DNA of 64,000 nucleotides from Castellaniella sp. (GTDB taxonomy: Bacteria; Pseudomonadota; Gammaproteobacteria; Burkholderiales; Burkholderiaceae_B), in the NCBI GenBank assembly GCA_019104865.1, contig JAHRWZ010000038.1, forward strand, positions 78,286-142,285. The letters are read 5' to 3'. Below, in pieces: positions 50,650 to 60,581 of this stretch. The notes under the pieces were generated by a model that did no database searches, was not told the origin of the DNA, and saw only the letters and a program-made list of their open reading frames with translations. A program made the translations under genes and the position numbers. Numbering within the stretch: position 1 is the stretch's first letter; each line of letters begins with the position of its first letter.

Positions 50650-52223
50650 TCGACTTCGACGTCGTCAACCTGTCGCGGTTCCAGTTCGCCGCCACCGCCA
50701 TGTACCACTTCCTGTTCGTGCCGCTCACGCTGGGGTTGTCCTTCCTGCTGGCGATCATGGAAAGCGTCTACGTCATGACCGGCCGCACGATCTGGAAGCG
50801 CATGACGATATTCTGGGGCACGCTATTTGGCATCAATTTCGCGCTCGGCGTGGCCACCGGCATCGTAATGGAGTTCCAGTTCGGCATGAACTGGTCCTAC
50901 TACAGCCACTATGTCGGCGACATCTTCGGCGCGCCGCTGGCCATCGAAGGTCTCATGGCTTTCTTCCTCGAAGCCACGTTTGTCGGCCTGTTCTTCTTTG
51001 GCTGGGACCGGCTGTCGAAACTTGGCCACCTCGTCGTGACCTGGCTGGTCGCACTGGGCACGAACCTGTCCGCCCTGTGGATCCTGATCGCCAACGGCTG
51101 GATGCAGAATCCAGTCGGCGCGGCGTTCAACCCCGACACCATGCGCATGGAAATGACCGACTTCGCCGCCGTGCTGTTCAACCCGGTGGCCCAAGCCAAA
51201 TTCGTGCACACCGTCAGCGCTGGCTACACGGCGGGCGCCATGTTCGTCATGGCGATCAGCGCCTGGTACCTGCTGCGCAAGCGGCACATCGACCTGGCCA
51301 AGCGATCGATGGTCGTGGCCGCCAGCTTCGGCCTGGCCGCCTCGCTATCCGTGGTGGTACTGGGCGACGAGAGCGGCTACCTGACCACCGAGCATCAGAA
51401 AATGAAGATCGCGGCCATAGAATCCATGTGGCAGACCGAGCCGCCGCCAGCCAACTTCAACCTCATCGCGATACCCAACCAAGCGGAACGCAAGAACGAT
51501 TTCGCCCTGGAGATCCCCTACGTGATGGGCATCATCGGCACACGCTCGCTCACGACGCCCATGTTGGGTATCAACGATCTGGTCACGCGGGCCGAGACCC
51601 GCGTGCGCAGCGGTATCGACGCTTACGAAACCCTGCGTCACATCCGCGCCCACCCGGACGACCAGGCCGCCCGCAAGCGTTTCGATAAAATCTGGCCCGA
51701 TCTCGGCTACGGGCTGCTGCTCAAACGCTACACACAGGACCTGTCCAAGGCGACGGACGACCAGATCCGCCAGGCCGCGCTCGACACCGTCCCGAACGTG
51801 ACGCCCCTGTTCTGGACATTCCGCGTCATGGTGGCCGTCGGGTTCTATCTGATCCTGTTCTTCGCCATCGCCTTCCTGCTCGCCTCGCGCGGGCGCCTGG
51901 ACGGCAGTCCCCGGCTGCTGAAGGCTGCTCTCTGGGGCCTGCCCCTGCCCTGGGTGGCCATCGAATGCGGCTGGCTCGTGGCCGAATACGGCCGCCAGCC
52001 CTGGGTCATCGAAGGCGTACTGCCGACCTACTATGCAGCCTCCGGCCTGACAATCACGGACCTGGCCATCAGTCTGGCAGTCTTCCTGGTGCTATATACC
52101 GCATTGCTGGTGATCGGCGTGAAAGTCATGTTGCTTGCCGTCCGAAAGGGCCCCCAGGATGTGCACGACCCCCTGGATCCGGCGGCTTCCAGCTTGTCTG
52201 GACGGATCACCCTGCAGGCTTGA
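50646..52223 (+). CDS. cydA: Cytochrome bd ubiquinol oxidase subunit I
   Basis: A 525-residue polytopic inner-membrane subunit that oxidises ubiquinol and reduces O2. The first haem ligand histidine is His 21 in SRFQFAATAMYHFLFVPLTLGL. AKFVHTVSAGYTAGAMFV carries the second histidine (near 187). The family GRQPW motif appears as AEYGRQPWVIEGVLPTYYAAS. Length is like E. coli CydA (about 522), so the quinol loop is of normal size. It overlaps the regulator stop and is followed 13 bp later by cydB. Confidence 0.95.
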   Translation: MIDFDVVNLSRFQFAATAMYHFLFVPLTLGLSFLLAIMESVYVMTGRTIWKRMTIFWGTLFGINFALGVATGIVMEFQFGMNWSYYSHYVGDIFGAPLAIEGLMAFFLEATFVGLFFFGWDRLSKLGHLVVTWLVALGTNLSALWILIANGWMQNPVGAAFNPDTMRMEMTDFAAVLFNPVAQAKFVHTVSAGYTAGAMFVMAISAWYLLRKRHIDLAKRSMVVAASFGLAASLSVVVLGDESGYLTTEHQKMKIAAIESMWQTEPPPANFNLIAIPNQAERKNDFALEIPYVMGIIGTRSLTTPMLGINDLVTRAETRVRSGIDAYETLRHIRAHPDDQAARKRFDKIWPDLGYGLLLKRYTQDLSKATDDQIRQAALDTVPNVTPLFWTFRVMVAVGFYLILFFAIAFLLASRGRLDGSPRLLKAALWGLPLPWVAIECGWLVAEYGRQPWVIEGVLPTYYAASGLTITDLAISLAVFLVLYTALLVIGVKVMLLAVRKGPQDVHDPLDPAASSLSGRITLQA

Positions 52224-52236
52224 ACGGGAGATGGTA

Positions 52237-53394
52237 ATGGAAACCTTAATTCCTCTGGACTACGGCACGCTGCGCGTGATCTGGTGGGCACTGCTGGGCG
52301 CCCTGCTGATCGGCTTCGCGATCATGGACGGCTTCGATCTGGGCGTGGCCGCGCTACTGCCCCTCGTCGCGCGTACCGATATCGAACGGCGCATGGCGCT
52401 GAACCTCGTCGGCCCGGTCTGGGAAGGCAACCAAGTCTGGCTGGTCACGGCGGGCGGGGCTATCTTCGCCGCCTGGCCGCTCCTGTATGCGGCGTCCTTC
52501 TCGGGCTTTTACCTCGCCATGATGCTGGCTTTGCTGGCGCTGATCCTGCGGCCTGTCGGCTTCAAGTACCGCAGCAAGCTCGAAAATCCGCGCTGGCGCG
52601 GCAACTGGGATGCCGCGCTATGCTTCTCCGGAACCATCGCGGCCCTGGTGTTCGGGGTGGCCATGGGCAATGTGATCCTAGGCGTACCCTCCAGCTTCGA
52701 TCCGGATACCATGCGCCCCGTCTATACGGGCCAATTCTTCCAGCTGTTCTCCCCCTTCGCCCTGCTGTCAGGCGTCCTCGGCGTCTCGCTGGTGGCCATG
52801 CATGGTGCCGTGCTGCTGGCCTGGCGCACAGAAGGGATGGTGGCAGCCCGGGCACGCCGCTGGGGCACGACGGCAGCTCTGCTGTCGATCGTGTTGTTCG
52901 TGGTCGGAGGCTTCTGGGTGGCCTACGGTATCCAGGGCCATGCCATCACCAGCTTCACCGATCCCTCCGCGCCCTCCAACCCGCTTGCCAAGAGCGTCGC
53001 GCTCCAGACCGGGGGTTGGATGTGCAATTTCACGATCTGGCCCGCGATGTGGCTCGCGCCGGCCGCCGGCGTGGGCGGGGCGCTGCTCACGGCCATCCTG
53101 ATGTCCATCGGCCGGGCCGGCCCCCTGGCGTTTCTGGCCTCGTCGGCCGCGTTTGCTGGCGTGATCCTGACGGCAGGCTTCGCACTGTTCCCCTTCATCC
53201 TGCCCTCATCGAGCCAGCCGGCGGCGGGACTGACCATCTGGGATGCGTCATCCAGCCACCTGACCCTGTGGATCATGCTGCTCGCGACCCTGATCCTGCT
53301 GCCCATCGTCACCGCCTATACCGCCTGGGTCTACCGCGTGATGCGGGGCAAGGTCACGGCGGAATCGATCGGCACTTCCCCCCACGCCTATTAA
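52237..53394 (+). CDS. cydB: Cytochrome bd ubiquinol oxidase subunit II
   Basis: A 385-residue membrane subunit. It starts METLIPLDYGTLRVIWWALLGALLIGFAIMDGFDLGVAALLP, the canonical CydB opening. NLVGPVWEGNQVWLVTAGGAIFAAWPLLYA is near residue 58, and the C-terminal segment has WIMLLATLILLPIVTAYTAWVYRVM. ATG 52237 has GGGAG upstream; the ATG two codons earlier is too close to it. It has about eight hydrophobic segments. Confidence 0.95.
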   Translation: METLIPLDYGTLRVIWWALLGALLIGFAIMDGFDLGVAALLPLVARTDIERRMALNLVGPVWEGNQVWLVTAGGAIFAAWPLLYAASFSGFYLAMMLALLALILRPVGFKYRSKLENPRWRGNWDAALCFSGTIAALVFGVAMGNVILGVPSSFDPDTMRPVYTGQFFQLFSPFALLSGVLGVSLVAMHGAVLLAWRTEGMVAARARRWGTTAALLSIVLFVVGGFWVAYGIQGHAITSFTDPSAPSNPLAKSVALQTGGWMCNFTIWPAMWLAPAAGVGGALLTAILMSIGRAGPLAFLASSAAFAGVILTAGFALFPFILPSSSQPAAGLTIWDASSSHLTLWIMLLATLILLPIVTAYTAWVYRVMRGKVTAESIGTSPHAY

Positions 53395-53404
53395 GGAGCC
53401 GGAC

Positions 53405-53533
53405 ATGTGGTATTTTTCATGGATTCTCGGCCTGGGCCTGGCCTGCGCGTTCGGCATCCTGAACGCCATGTGGTTCGAACTGCGCGAGGGCCATGCGCAC
53501 GCGCCGTCAGTGGACCCCGCGGACGTCGAGTGA
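53405..53533 (+). CDS. cydX: Cytochrome bd small subunit CydX
   Basis: A 42-residue single-helix protein that stabilises the haem site of cytochrome bd in its family. It begins MWYFSWILGLGLACAFGILN, then AMWFELREG, exactly the CydX/YbgT pattern, with a soluble tail HAHAPSVDPADVE. A strong AAGGAG precedes the ATG, and its stop overlaps the cydD start as GTGA. It is too short for most gene finders. Confidence 0.92.
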   Translation: MWYFSWILGLGLACAFGILNAMWFELREGHAHAPSVDPADVE

Positions 53534-55290
53534 ACGATCGCTCCAGCCTGGAATACGACCCAGCCACCCTTCAGCCCGCAACACCAGACCAGGCCCGATG
53601 GCTGCGGGATCTGGCGCGCCTGGCCCGGGCCCCACTGGCCCTCGCCTCGACAGCCCCCCTGCTGGCCGGCGGCCTGCTGGTGCTCCAGTCCTGGCTGTTG
53701 GCGCACGTCCTGGAAGCCGGCTTCGTCCAGAAGGCCAGCCGCGACGCCCTGCTGCAGCCGCTTGCCATGATCGCCGCGCTGATCCTGGCCCGTGCGGCAC
53801 TGGCCTGGATGGCGGAGCGCGCGGGCGCTCGTGCGGCCGAACGCATCAAGCATGCCGTCCGCCGGACGCTGATGCGCACCTTGCTGGCTGCCGGCCCCTC
53901 ATGGACACGACGCCGGGCATCTGGCGAACTGGCGGGCGCGGTCGTCGAGCAGACCGAAGCCCTGGACGGCTATTTTTCCCGCTACCTGCCTTCCATGGCG
54001 GCCGCCATCGTGCTACCGATCGCGTTTTCGCTCATCATTTTGCCCGTCGACCTCATCGCCGGTCTCCTGCTGCTGACAACCGCCCCGCTGATTCCGCTCT
54101 TCATGGCCCTGGTCGGCTGGGGCGCGGAAGCGGCCAGCCGGCGCCACCTGCGGACTTTCGCCCGGCTGTCGGGATTCTTTGCCGACCGGTTGCGCGGCCT
54201 GTCCACCCTGAAATTGCATGGCCGCGCACAGGCCGAAGCTGAAGCGGTCGCCCAGGCCAGCGATACGCTGCGCGACCGCACCCTGGCCGTCCTGCGTATC
54301 GCGTTCCTGTCCTCCGCCGTGCTGGAATTCTTCGCCGCGCTCGGCGTGGCGGGCGTCGCCGTCTACATCGGCCTGAGCTACCTGGGCTACCTGAATCTGC
54401 GCGGACAGGCCCTGTCCCTCCAGGCGGGTTTCTTCTGCCTGCTGATGGCACCGGAGGTCTATACACCCCTGCGACAGTTCGCCGCCCACTATCACGACCG
54501 GGCGGCCGCGCGGGCCGCTGTGGCCCAGATCGAAGCATCCTTCGATTGCCTGCCGGCCATCGACACGCCCCCGCCGGAGCGGCCAGCCGGTCCCCCCGAA
54601 GCTCGGCACCAGTTCGCGCGCGACGCAGGCATCTCCGTACTCGCCGGGCCGTTGCGGCTGAGCCTGCCGCAACGGCCCCGGCCTATCCTGGATGGTCTGT
54701 CGTTGTCGATCCAGGCGGGCGAGCACGTCGCCCTGCTGGGCGCCAGCGGCGCCGGCAAGACAACCTTGCTCGAAGTCCTGGCGCGGCTCCAGACCGCCGA
54801 AGGCCCCCTAAGGCTCGACGGACGCCTCCTGGCCGAATGGCCAGAGGAGGATCTGCGCGATCGGGTCGTTCTGATCGGCCAGCGCACCTTCCTGCTCCAA
54901 GGGTCGATCGCCGACAACATCCGGCTCGGGCGTCCCGATGCAAGCCCCGCAGAGATCGCCGACGCGGCGCAAAGGGCCTGCGTGACGCCATTCTCCAGCC
55001 ATTTGCCGCAAGGCCTGGATAGCAGGATCGACCCCCGCGGACACGGCCTGTCCGGAGGACAGGCGCAGCGCGTTGCACTAGCCCGGCTATACCTTCGCGA
55101 CCCCGGCCTCATCCTGCTCGACGAGCCCACTGCGCATCTGGACGACGACACGCAAAAAGCCGTTCTGGACGGTCTTCTGTCCTTCGCCCGCGGGCGCACG
55201 TTGCTGCTAGTCACGCACTCGCCTACGGTCGCTCAACGACTGACCCGCCGCATCCTGCTGACGAACGGCCTCATCGAGGCGGCGGCATGA
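53530..55290 (+). CDS. cydD: Heterodimeric ABC exporter subunit CydD
   Basis: A 586-residue ABC half-exporter that pairs with CydC and is required for cytochrome bd assembly by moving thiols (glutathione or cysteine) and haem-related material to the periplasm. The membrane domain (about 30-330) has about six hydrophobic segments. The nucleotide domain has Walker A GASGAGKTT (near 403), LSGGQAQRVALARL (near 507) and LILLDEPTAHLDDDT. The start GTG 53530 overlaps the cydX stop and the gene ends in an ATGA overlap with cydC. Confidence 0.92.
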   Translation: MNDRSSLEYDPATLQPATPDQARWLRDLARLARAPLALASTAPLLAGGLLVLQSWLLAHVLEAGFVQKASRDALLQPLAMIAALILARAALAWMAERAGARAAERIKHAVRRTLMRTLLAAGPSWTRRRASGELAGAVVEQTEALDGYFSRYLPSMAAAIVLPIAFSLIILPVDLIAGLLLLTTAPLIPLFMALVGWGAEAASRRHLRTFARLSGFFADRLRGLSTLKLHGRAQAEAEAVAQASDTLRDRTLAVLRIAFLSSAVLEFFAALGVAGVAVYIGLSYLGYLNLRGQALSLQAGFFCLLMAPEVYTPLRQFAAHYHDRAAARAAVAQIEASFDCLPAIDTPPPERPAGPPEARHQFARDAGISVLAGPLRLSLPQRPRPILDGLSLSIQAGEHVALLGASGAGKTTLLEVLARLQTAEGPLRLDGRLLAEWPEEDLRDRVVLIGQRTFLLQGSIADNIRLGRPDASPAEIADAAQRACVTPFSSHLPQGLDSRIDPRGHGLSGGQAQRVALARLYLRDPGLILLDEPTAHLDDDTQKAVLDGLLSFARGRTLLLVTHSPTVAQRLTRRILLTNGLIEAAA

Positions 55291-57074
55291 ATCTATCGGA
55301 CCGACCCGGGCCGCTGTCTACGGACGCGCAGCGAGGCGACCACCCAATGGGCCGCGGACGCCTTCTGATCCAGGTCTACCGACGTCATTGGCCAAGCCTG
55401 GCCGCCACCATCGCCCTGGCCCTGCTGACTGCGGCGGCCGGCGCGGGCCTGCTGGGCGTCGCTGGCTGGTTCCTGACCGGCGCGGCCCTGGCCGGGGCCG
55501 CCTCGGCGAGCGCGGCCCAGACCTTCAACCTGTTCGCGCCCTCGGCGCTGGTGCGCGGGTTCTCATTCATCCGCATCGGCGCCCGCTATGCGGAACGCCT
55601 GGCCGGCCATACGGCGACGTTGCGCCTGCTCGCGGAACTGCGCGGCACGATCTTTCTCGCCCTGGCCCGCCTGTCGCCGCGCCAGCTCGCACGCTATCGC
55701 GCAGGCGACCTGGTGGCACGCCTGACCTCCGACGTCGACGCGCTGGATACACTGTTCCTGTCCCTGATGGCCCCGCTGCTGAGCGCCCTAATGGCGGGTC
55801 TGGCACTGACGGCATGTCTGGTCTGGCAGTTGCCGGCCGCCGCCTGGATCGTCGCCACAGCCTTCCTGGCCGCCTGCCTGCTGGTCCCGGCCATCCTGCT
55901 ATACCGGACCAAGGCGCCGGGCCAGGCGGTACAGGACGGCGCGGCGCAATTGCGGGCAGCGATACAGGAAGCAGCCGAAGGTCATGCGGACATCCTCGCG
56001 CTGGCGCTCTCGGCGTCAGTCCGCCAGCATTTCGACGAAACCTGCCGCCAGGCATCCCGTGCCCGCGGCGTCCAGGCCAGCCTGAGCGCTAGCGGCCAGG
56101 GCCTGATCCAGGCTGCCACCGGCGCAGCCCTGCTGGCCATCCTGTGGGCCGGCCTGGATGCCGTCGCGCACGGCCTGATGCAGCCCCCCGTGCTCGCCGG
56201 TTTGCTGCTGGCCACCCTGGGCCTGTTCGAAACCGCGGGCCCAGTCGTCCGGGGCGCAGCGCGCATGGGCGCTACGCTTGCGGCGTTGACGCGCATCGAG
56301 GCCATCACAGGGGCGGAACCCGACCTGCAGGATCCGCCGGGGCCCGCCCAACTGCCATCGGGGGGCGCCCTGCAGGTCCGGGGCGTGCGCTATGCCTATC
56401 CGGAGGCTCCGGACAGGGTGGTCCTGGACGGTATCGATCTCGATTTCCCCCCAGGAAGCCGCACCGCCCTGACTGGAGCCAGCGGCTCGGGGAAATCCAC
56501 CCTGCTTCACCTGCTGCTGCGTCTGGACGACCCTCAATCCGGCTGCATCCGCTTCGGCGGAGTCGATGTGCGCGACTGCGCCCAGCGCGACCTGCATCGC
56601 CGCATCGCCCTGCTGGCCCAGGACGCGCCACTGTTCCTCGGTACGATCCGGACCAACCTGCTGATCGGCGATCCGCAGGCCGACGACGGGTCCTTGTGGC
56701 ATGCTCTCGACGCCGCGCGCCTGGGCGGCTTCGTCCGCAGCCTGCCGCACGGCCTGGATACCTGGATCGGGGAAACGGGGGCCGGCCTTTCAGTCGGACA
56801 GGCACGCAGGCTGACTCTGGCACGAGTGCTGTTGTCGCCTGCGGACGTTCTGTTGCTGGACGAGCCGACCGCTGGTCTGGACGCCGACACGGAGGCGGAA
56901 TTCCTGGCCGACCTGCCCCGGGCCACCCGGGGCCGTACCGTCGTGCTGGCCACGCATGCGTGCCTGCCGCCCGGCACCGTCGATCAGTCCATTTCCCTGG
57001 AGGCCCCAGATCAGCACAGGCGACAACGCAGCCCTGAGGCTCGTGAGCCATCCAGGCCGCAAACCCCGGCCTGA
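55287..57074 (+). CDS. cydC: Heterodimeric ABC exporter subunit CydC
   Basis: A 595-residue partner of CydD. The N-terminal membrane domain begins after an extra 20-residue leader (MNLSDRPGPLSTDAQRGDH), with RHWPSLAATIALALLTAAAGAGLLGVAGWFLTGAALAGA near 33-71. The nucleotide domain has Walker [19 protein letters not shown] (near 396), a signature that reads LSVGQARRLTLAR (near 500, V in place of the usual G), and VLLLDEPTAGLDADTE. The changed signature may weaken one ATP site, a known feature of heterodimeric exporters. It ends 18 bp from the convergent apt. Confidence 0.92.
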   Translation: MNLSDRPGPLSTDAQRGDHPMGRGRLLIQVYRRHWPSLAATIALALLTAAAGAGLLGVAGWFLTGAALAGAASASAAQTFNLFAPSALVRGFSFIRIGARYAERLAGHTATLRLLAELRGTIFLALARLSPRQLARYRAGDLVARLTSDVDALDTLFLSLMAPLLSALMAGLALTACLVWQLPAAAWIVATAFLAACLLVPAILLYRTKAPGQAVQDGAAQLRAAIQEAAEGHADILALALSASVRQHFDETCRQASRARGVQASLSASGQGLIQAATGAALLAILWAGLDAVAHGLMQPPVLAGLLLATLGLFETAGPVVRGAARMGATLAALTRIEAITGAEPDLQDPPGPAQLPSGGALQVRGVRYAYPEAPDRVVLDGIDLDFPPGSRTALTGASGSGKSTLLHLLLRLDDPQSGCIRFGGVDVRDCAQRDLHRRIALLAQDAPLFLGTIRTNLLIGDPQADDGSLWHALDAARLGGFVRSLPHGLDTWIGETGAGLSVGQARRLTLARVLLSPADVLLLDEPTAGLDADTEAEFLADLPRATRGRTVVLATHACLPPGTVDQSISLEAPDQHRRQRSPEAREPSRPQTPA

Positions 57075-57092
57075 CACGCAACGATCCGGCAG

Positions 57093-57647
57093 CTATTCCT
57101 CGGCGCCGGTTTCGAACTCGCAGACCGTGTAGACGGGCAGCCCCGAATCGCGGACTGCCTTCGAGCCGCCCAGGTCGGGCAGGTCGATGATCGCGGCGGC
57201 TTCGGCCACATTGGCGCCCAGGCGCTGCAGCAGGCGCGATGCCGCCATCATCGTGCCGCCGGTGGCGATCAGGTCGTCGATCAGCAGGACGCGCTGGCCG
57301 GGGCGCACCGAATCGGTGTGCATCTCGACGGAGGCATTGCCGTATTCCAATGCGTATTCCTCTACCACTGTCCGATAGGGCAGCTTGCCCTGCTTGCGCA
57401 CCGGCACGAAGCCCAGATTCAATTCGTAGGCCAGGACGGACCCGACGATGAATCCCCGCGCATCGATCCCGGCGACAAGGTCCAGGCGTTGACGCATGTA
57501 ACGGTAGACGAACAGGTCGATCAGCACCCGAAACGAGCGCGGATCCTGCAGGATGGGGGTGATATCCCGGAACTGGATGCCGGGTTTCGGCCAATCGGAC
57601 ACGGTGCGGATCATGTCACGGATGTATTGGGCCGGATCGGTTTGCAT
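57093..57647 (-). CDS. apt: Adenine phosphoribosyltransferase
   Basis: A 184-residue cytoplasmic salvage enzyme making AMP from adenine and PRPP. It carries the PRPP-binding motif [21 protein letters not shown] (near 120-140), [13 protein letters not shown] and the opening [31 protein letters not shown] 57647 with AGGATGATG upstream is chosen; the frame continues open on the minus strand without meaning. It is the only leftward gene in this part of the window, divergent from kdsD. Confidence 0.95.
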   Translation of the reverse strand: MQTDPAQYIRDMIRTVSDWPKPGIQFRDITPILQDPRSFRVLIDLFVYRYMRQRLDLVAGIDARGFIVGSVLAYELNLGFVPVRKQGKLPYRTVVEEYALEYGNASVEMHTDSVRPGQRVLLIDDLIATGGTMMAASRLLQRLGANVAEAAAIIDLPDLGGSKAVRDSGLPVYTVCEFETGAEE

Positions 57648-57757
57648 GGCATCATCCTGTCGAAGAAAGCGAGGCGGCCACAGTTTAACAAGCCGGACAC
57701 CACCACGGTAGCCAAATCGTCCCGGGCTCGGCGACACGCCAAGACACGAACTCACAG

Positions 57758-57763
57758 TAAAAT
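57758..57763 (+). promoter_or_regulatory. TAAAAT -10-like element directly before kdsD
   Basis: TAAAAT ends 6 bases before the kdsD ATG, so a transcript from it would start at about the initiation codon. No Shine-Dalgarno is visible, so a leaderless mRNA is possible. Confidence 0.35.
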
Positions 57764-57769
57764 CCAACG

Positions 57770-58756
57770 ATGCATCCCCATCCCCAGCCCAGCCCCGCTG
57801 CGATCCGCGCCAGCGCGCATCGCACGTTCGACATCGAGATCCAGGCACTGCAAGCCTTGCAAGGCCGCATCGACGATCGTTTCGGGCAGGCTGTATCCAT
57901 GATCCTGGACTGCCCGGGGCGTGTGGTCGTCACGGGCATCGGCAAATCCGGCCACATCGCGCGCAAAATCGCGGCCACGCTGGCCTCGACAGGCACGCCG
58001 GCGTTCTTCATGCATGCCGCCGAGGCCATCCATGGCGACCTCGGGATGCTGACCGGCCAGGACATCCTGCTGGCGATCTCGTATTCCGGCTCGGCCCAGG
58101 AACTGATCACCATCATTTCCGTGGCCAAGCGCATGGGCACGCGCATTATCGCCGTGACGGGCCATGCGGATTCGGAACTGGCCCGCAACGCGGATCTCAG
58201 CCTGGACGCCGCGGTGGATCACGAGGCCTGCCCGCTGAACCTGGCGCCGACCGCCAGCACCACGGCCGCGCTGGTTCTGGGCGATGCCATGGCGGTCGCC
58301 TGCCTGGAAGCCCGCGGCTTCGACCGCGAGGATTTCGCACGCTCGCACCCCGGTGGCGCCCTGGGGCGCCGCCTGCTGACATCGGTGGCCGACATCATGC
58401 GCAGTGGCACTGCCCTGCCGCGCGTGCGCCCCGATACGCTGATACCCGATGCGCTGACGGAAATGTCCTCGAAAGGCATGGGCATGACCATCGTGCTGGA
58501 AGACGACCGGCCCGTCGGCATCTTCACCGACGGCGACCTGCGCCGCATGATCGCCCAGCACGGCGACATCCGCGCGCTGCCGGTATCGGCCGGCATGAGC
58601 CGGCACCCGAAAACGATCGCGGCGGACGCCCCGGCCATCGAGGCGGCCAGCGTCATGGACGCCAACAAACTGAGCCAGATGCTGGTGCTGGACGCCGACG
58701 GGCTATTATTGGGGGCTTTGCACATGCACGATCTTCTTGCCGCAAAGGTCATCTGA
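57770..58756 (+). CDS. kdsD: D-arabinose 5-phosphate isomerase
   Basis: A 328-residue enzyme that isomerises D-ribulose 5-phosphate to D-arabinose 5-phosphate, the precursor of Kdo in LPS. A SIS domain (about 40-175) carries [37 protein letters not shown] and [13 protein letters not shown]. Two CBS domains (about 210-325) follow, with [31 protein letters not shown]. It starts the rightward LPS run. No ribosome site precedes ATG 57770, only a TAAAAT. Confidence 0.94.
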   Translation: MHPHPQPSPAAIRASAHRTFDIEIQALQALQGRIDDRFGQAVSMILDCPGRVVVTGIGKSGHIARKIAATLASTGTPAFFMHAAEAIHGDLGMLTGQDILLAISYSGSAQELITIISVAKRMGTRIIAVTGHADSELARNADLSLDAAVDHEACPLNLAPTASTTAALVLGDAMAVACLEARGFDREDFARSHPGGALGRRLLTSVADIMRSGTALPRVRPDTLIPDALTEMSSKGMGMTIVLEDDRPVGIFTDGDLRRMIAQHGDIRALPVSAGMSRHPKTIAADAPAIEAASVMDANKLSQMLVLDADGLLLGALHMHDLLAAKVI

Positions 58757-59358
58757 TGAACGAGCTGCCCGGTTTTTCCCACCCTGCCGAAGCCCAGATT
58801 CTGGCGCGCATCGCCCCGGAAGTGCGCGAGCGCGCCCGTGCCGTGCGCATGATGGTGTTCGACGTGGACGGCATCCTGACCGACGGCAGCCTGTGGTACG
58901 GCGAACACGGCGAAGCCGTCAAGCCCTTCAACGCCCTGGACGGCCATGGGCTGCGCCTGCTGCGCGAACAGGGCATCCGGGTAGCCTGGGTCAGTGGCCG
59001 CAAGAGCGCCATCACCGCGCGGCGCGCGGCCGAACTGGGGATCTCACCCGCCCTGCAGGGGGTCCACGACAAGATCACCACCGTGGAGGACCTGGCCCGT
59101 GAGGCCGGCCTGGGCTTGCAGCACGTCGGCTACATGGGTGACGACATCATCGACCTGCCCGTCCTGCAGCGCGTCGGTTTCGCCGCCAGCGTACCCAACG
59201 CCCCCTTCTATGTCGGCCAGATCGCCCACTGGGTGTCAAATCTGCCTGGGGGCAGCGGCGCCGTGCGCGAATGCTGCGACTTGCTTCTGGCGGCGCAGGG
59301 CCGCCTGGGGGCCTGCTTTACCGCATCCCTGTCCACTCTGGGCGGTGCGATCCAATGA
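58756..59358 (+). CDS. kdsC: 3-deoxy-D-manno-octulosonate 8-phosphate phosphatase
   Basis: A 200-residue HAD phosphatase that releases Kdo from Kdo-8-phosphate. The nucleophile motif is VFDVDGILTDGSLWYGEHGE (near residue 34). WVSGRKSAITARRAAELGI and the GDDIIDLPVL motif (near 127) complete the HAD core. It shares one base with the kdsD stop and overlaps lptC as ATGA. The C-terminal 20 residues are Ala/Gly rich. Confidence 0.93.
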   Translation: MNELPGFSHPAEAQILARIAPEVRERARAVRMMVFDVDGILTDGSLWYGEHGEAVKPFNALDGHGLRLLREQGIRVAWVSGRKSAITARRAAELGISPALQGVHDKITTVEDLAREAGLGLQHVGYMGDDIIDLPVLQRVGFAASVPNAPFYVGQIAHWVSNLPGGSGAVRECCDLLLAAQGRLGACFTASLSTLGGAIQ

Positions 59359-59972
59359 AAGACCGACTGCCCGGACTGGTCGCGGTGCTGCTGCTGGGCC
59401 TGCTTGTGCTGGGCACCTGGTGGGCGTCGGACTATGCCTTGCGTTCGATCCAGATCGACCCGCCCCGGCGCATGACGCACGAGCGCGACTCCTGGGCCAA
59501 GCAGTTCGTCATGGTGCGCACCGATCCACGGGGACATGCCATCGACCGCCTGGAAGGCACCGCGATGGAACATTTCCCCGATACGGACAACTACGAGATC
59601 ACCGACCCCCGAGCCGTGGGCCATAAGCCGAATTCGCCCATCACGGTCGGCACGGCCCTGCGCGGCACACTGGATCAGCATGGCGACCGCATTGTGCTCG
59701 ATGGCAACGCCCACCTGCAGCGCCTGCCCGACGCCGAGCACAAGCAGCTGGATGTGCGCAGCGAACAGCTGATCATCGAACCCAACAAAGACCTGGTGCA
59801 TACCGACCTGCCGGCGCTGGTCGTCAACGGCAATTCGACCATGCGCGGCCAGGGCATGCGCTACGATAACCGCACCCGACAGCTGACGGTCAAGGCCGCC
59901 AGCGACGTGAAAATCTCCGGCGAAGATCAGGCGAACAGCAACGCCGGACCCAAAAAGGCCACCAAACCATGA
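59355..59972 (+). CDS. lptC: LPS export protein LptC
   Basis: A 205-residue inner-membrane-anchored periplasmic protein that passes LPS from the LptBFG ABC transporter to LptA. One membrane anchor lies at about 5-26 (LPGLVAVLLLGLLVLGTWWAS), followed by a beta-jellyroll of family type with GHAIDRLEGTAMEHFPDTDNYEITDPRAV and DGNAHLQRLPD. It overlaps kdsC and lptA by ATGA at each end. Confidence 0.9.
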   Translation: MKDRLPGLVAVLLLGLLVLGTWWASDYALRSIQIDPPRRMTHERDSWAKQFVMVRTDPRGHAIDRLEGTAMEHFPDTDNYEITDPRAVGHKPNSPITVGTALRGTLDQHGDRIVLDGNAHLQRLPDAEHKQLDVRSEQLIIEPNKDLVHTDLPALVVNGNSTMRGQGMRYDNRTRQLTVKAASDVKISGEDQANSNAGPKKATKP

Positions 59973-60562
59973 AAATTTCGCCTCTCGCCCTGTTTGCCGC
60001 GTTGGCGGCCTGCTGCCTCGCGCTGTCGGCCCAGGCGGCCCCGGCCAAAGGCAAGTCCACCCAGGCGAAACCCGAGCCGGACACGGTCATTTTGTCCGAC
60101 ACGTTGCATTATGACGACATCACCAAGACCAGTACCTTCACCGGCAACGTGCTCCTGACCCGGGGCGCCATGACGCTGCGGGCCGACAAGCTCGTCTCGC
60201 ACGAGGACGCCCAGGGCAACCAATTCGGCACGGCCACGGCCGACAAGGGGCATGTGGTCACGATCCGCCAGGAAAACCCGGAAAAATTCGAAACCCTGAT
60301 TGCCACCGGCCAGCAGGCTGACTACGTTGGCCAGTCCGGCGACATCACACTGACGGGGCAGGCCACGGTCACCCGCCAGATCTGCGGCCAATCCTTCGAC
60401 AACGTGCGGGGGGCGCGCATCATCTATCACGAGAAGACCGGCACCTACGAAGCTTTCGGCGGACAGAACTCCGCGGCCGCCGGCGGCCGTGTACGTTCCC
60501 TCGCCCAGCCTCAGTCCCGCATCGATCAGGCCATCGCCAAGTGCCGGGCAGGTCGTTCGTAA
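59969..60562 (+). CDS. lptA: LPS export protein LptA
   Basis: A 197-residue periplasmic bridge protein that carries LPS to the outer membrane. The signal peptide is residues 1-22 (LSAQAA). The OstA-like beta-jellyroll contains [43 protein letters not shown] near 33-75. The tail has low-complexity Ala/Gly, ending IAKCRAGRS. The ATGA overlap with lptC and adjacency to lptB reproduce the usual operon. Confidence 0.92.
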   Translation: MKISPLALFAALAACCLALSAQAAPAKGKSTQAKPEPDTVILSDTLHYDDITKTSTFTGNVLLTRGAMTLRADKLVSHEDAQGNQFGTATADKGHVVTIRQENPEKFETLIATGQQADYVGQSGDITLTGQATVTRQICGQSFDNVRGARIIYHEKTGTYEAFGGQNSAAAGGRVRSLAQPQSRIDQAIAKCRAGRS

Positions 60563-60581
60563 TCCCGTTCATCACCTGCCC

